A DNA stretch of 64,000 nt. Source: Betaproteobacteria bacterium. Its GTDB lineage: Bacteria; Pseudomonadota; Gammaproteobacteria; Burkholderiales; SG8-39. Below are positions 63,652 through 64,000 of this stretch, in pieces. Where the stretch lies: positions 1 to 64,000 of the forward strand of contig CANJRC010000004.1 in assembly GCA_947476535.1 (NCBI GenBank), written 5' to 3'. The position numbers and the translations under genes are program-made. Below the pieces are notes generated by a model that was not told the DNA's origin, ran no database searches, and worked only from the letters and a program-made list of their open reading frames with translations. Every line of letters begins with the position of its first letter. Position 1 is the first letter of the stretch.

Positions 63652-64000
63652 ATGAGCAACGCGACGCCAACGCATAATTATTACCTGCCAGAGCCGGCCG
63701 CATATCCGGTCATCGGTTCAGTAGGCATCCTGCTGCTGTTGGGCGGTTTTGCCATGTGGTTTAATGAAGTGGCTCTGGGCCCGTGGTCCAGCCTTGCAGG
63801 CCTCCTCGTGCTCATCTACATGATGGTGCTCTGGTTTGGCAAGGTCATCGGAGAGTCTGAGGCGGGGCTGTACACAAAGCGCGTGGACGTCTCCTATCGC
63901 TGGTCCATGAGCTGGTTCATCTTTTCCGAGGTCATGTTCTTCGCAGGCTTCTTCGGAGCCCTTTTCTATGCGCGGCTGTACTCAGTTCCGGAATTGAGCT
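63652..64000 (+). CDS. coxC: Cytochrome c oxidase subunit III, N-terminal part (cut by window edge)
   Basis: The ATG at 63652, with GGGAGAA 7 bases upstream, opens a frame that continues past the window. The 116 residues seen begin MSNATPTHNYYLPEP and include three membrane helices, with RWSMSWFIFSEVMFFAGFFGA containing the conserved Ser-Glu of subunit III. It stabilises the core and helps proton uptake. Confidence 0.95.
   Translation, partial: MSNATPTHNYYLPEPAAYPVIGSVGILLLLGGFAMWFNEVALGPWSSLAGLLVLIYMMVLWFGKVIGESEAGLYTKRVDVSYRWSMSWFIFSEVMFFAGFFGALFYARLYSVPELS

Overview
The window looks like a chromosomal segment of a GC-rich betaproteobacterium, probably Burkholderiales or a close relative. 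This rests on three things. Six Bug-type (TctC-like) periplasmic receptors are present. The housekeeping order gpmA-envC-ctpA, rhodanese-grxC-secB-gpsA and trmL-comF-bioC-coxB-coxA-ctaG-DUF2970-coxC is typical of that class. Codon use is strongly GC-biased in most genes. No rRNA or tRNA gene, CRISPR array, insertion sequence or prophage is visible.

Bases 1-48000 are an accessory catabolic region made of short operons in both orientations. On the left is a plus-strand operon (amidohydrolase, CaiB/BaiF CoA-transferase, two-hot-dog MaoC-like dehydratase, a Bug receptor broken by an in-frame TAA, a second amidohydrolase). Next come a solute-binding protein and an SDR, a cupin and an amidohydrolase, another Bug receptor and an SMP-30-like lactonase. 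Further right are TauD dioxygenase/SDR/D-aminoacylase, a tandem Bug pair with an SDR, class II aldolase/D-2-hydroxyacid dehydrogenase/SnoaL, an AEC carrier, rdgC, and an operon TauD/FAH hydrolase/FAD dehydrogenase/GST. A minus-strand run then holds four tandem EamA exporters, an enoyl-CoA hydratase, HMG-CoA lyase, a fifth EamA and a cytochrome P450. Together these genes suggest uptake and ring or side-chain degradation of organic acids through CoA esters. No substrate can be named from sequence.

The most notable locus is 11615-13384 on the minus strand. What first looks like two adjacent ORFs is one reading frame interrupted only by a TGA at 13061-13063, followed at once by Gly-Ser-Cys. The TGA lies upstream of a perfect 6-bp GC hairpin whose loop starts 17 bases after it. 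This is the arrangement of a bacterial selenocysteine insertion site, so the product is best read as a 589-residue UGSC-type selenoprotein fused to a second conserved domain. A stand-alone paralogue of that second domain lies 6 kb away at 5180-6271, beside a 10-bp tandem repeat.

Bases 43901-46510 (amidohydrolase plus LivJ-type receptor) are visibly more AT-rich and end in a strong terminator. A decayed fragment of an EamA gene lies beyond them, so the cassette sits between an intact EamA gene and its partial copy, which suggests insertion or duplication. Bases 48000-64000 are core genes: moeB/thiF-like, ctpA, envC, gpmA, an ArsR regulator with two cysteines spaced as in persulfide sensors, rhodanese, grxC, secB, an SH3 protein, gpsA, trmL, comF, an orphan receptor, bioC, and the aa3-type cytochrome oxidase operon, which runs off the right edge inside coxC.
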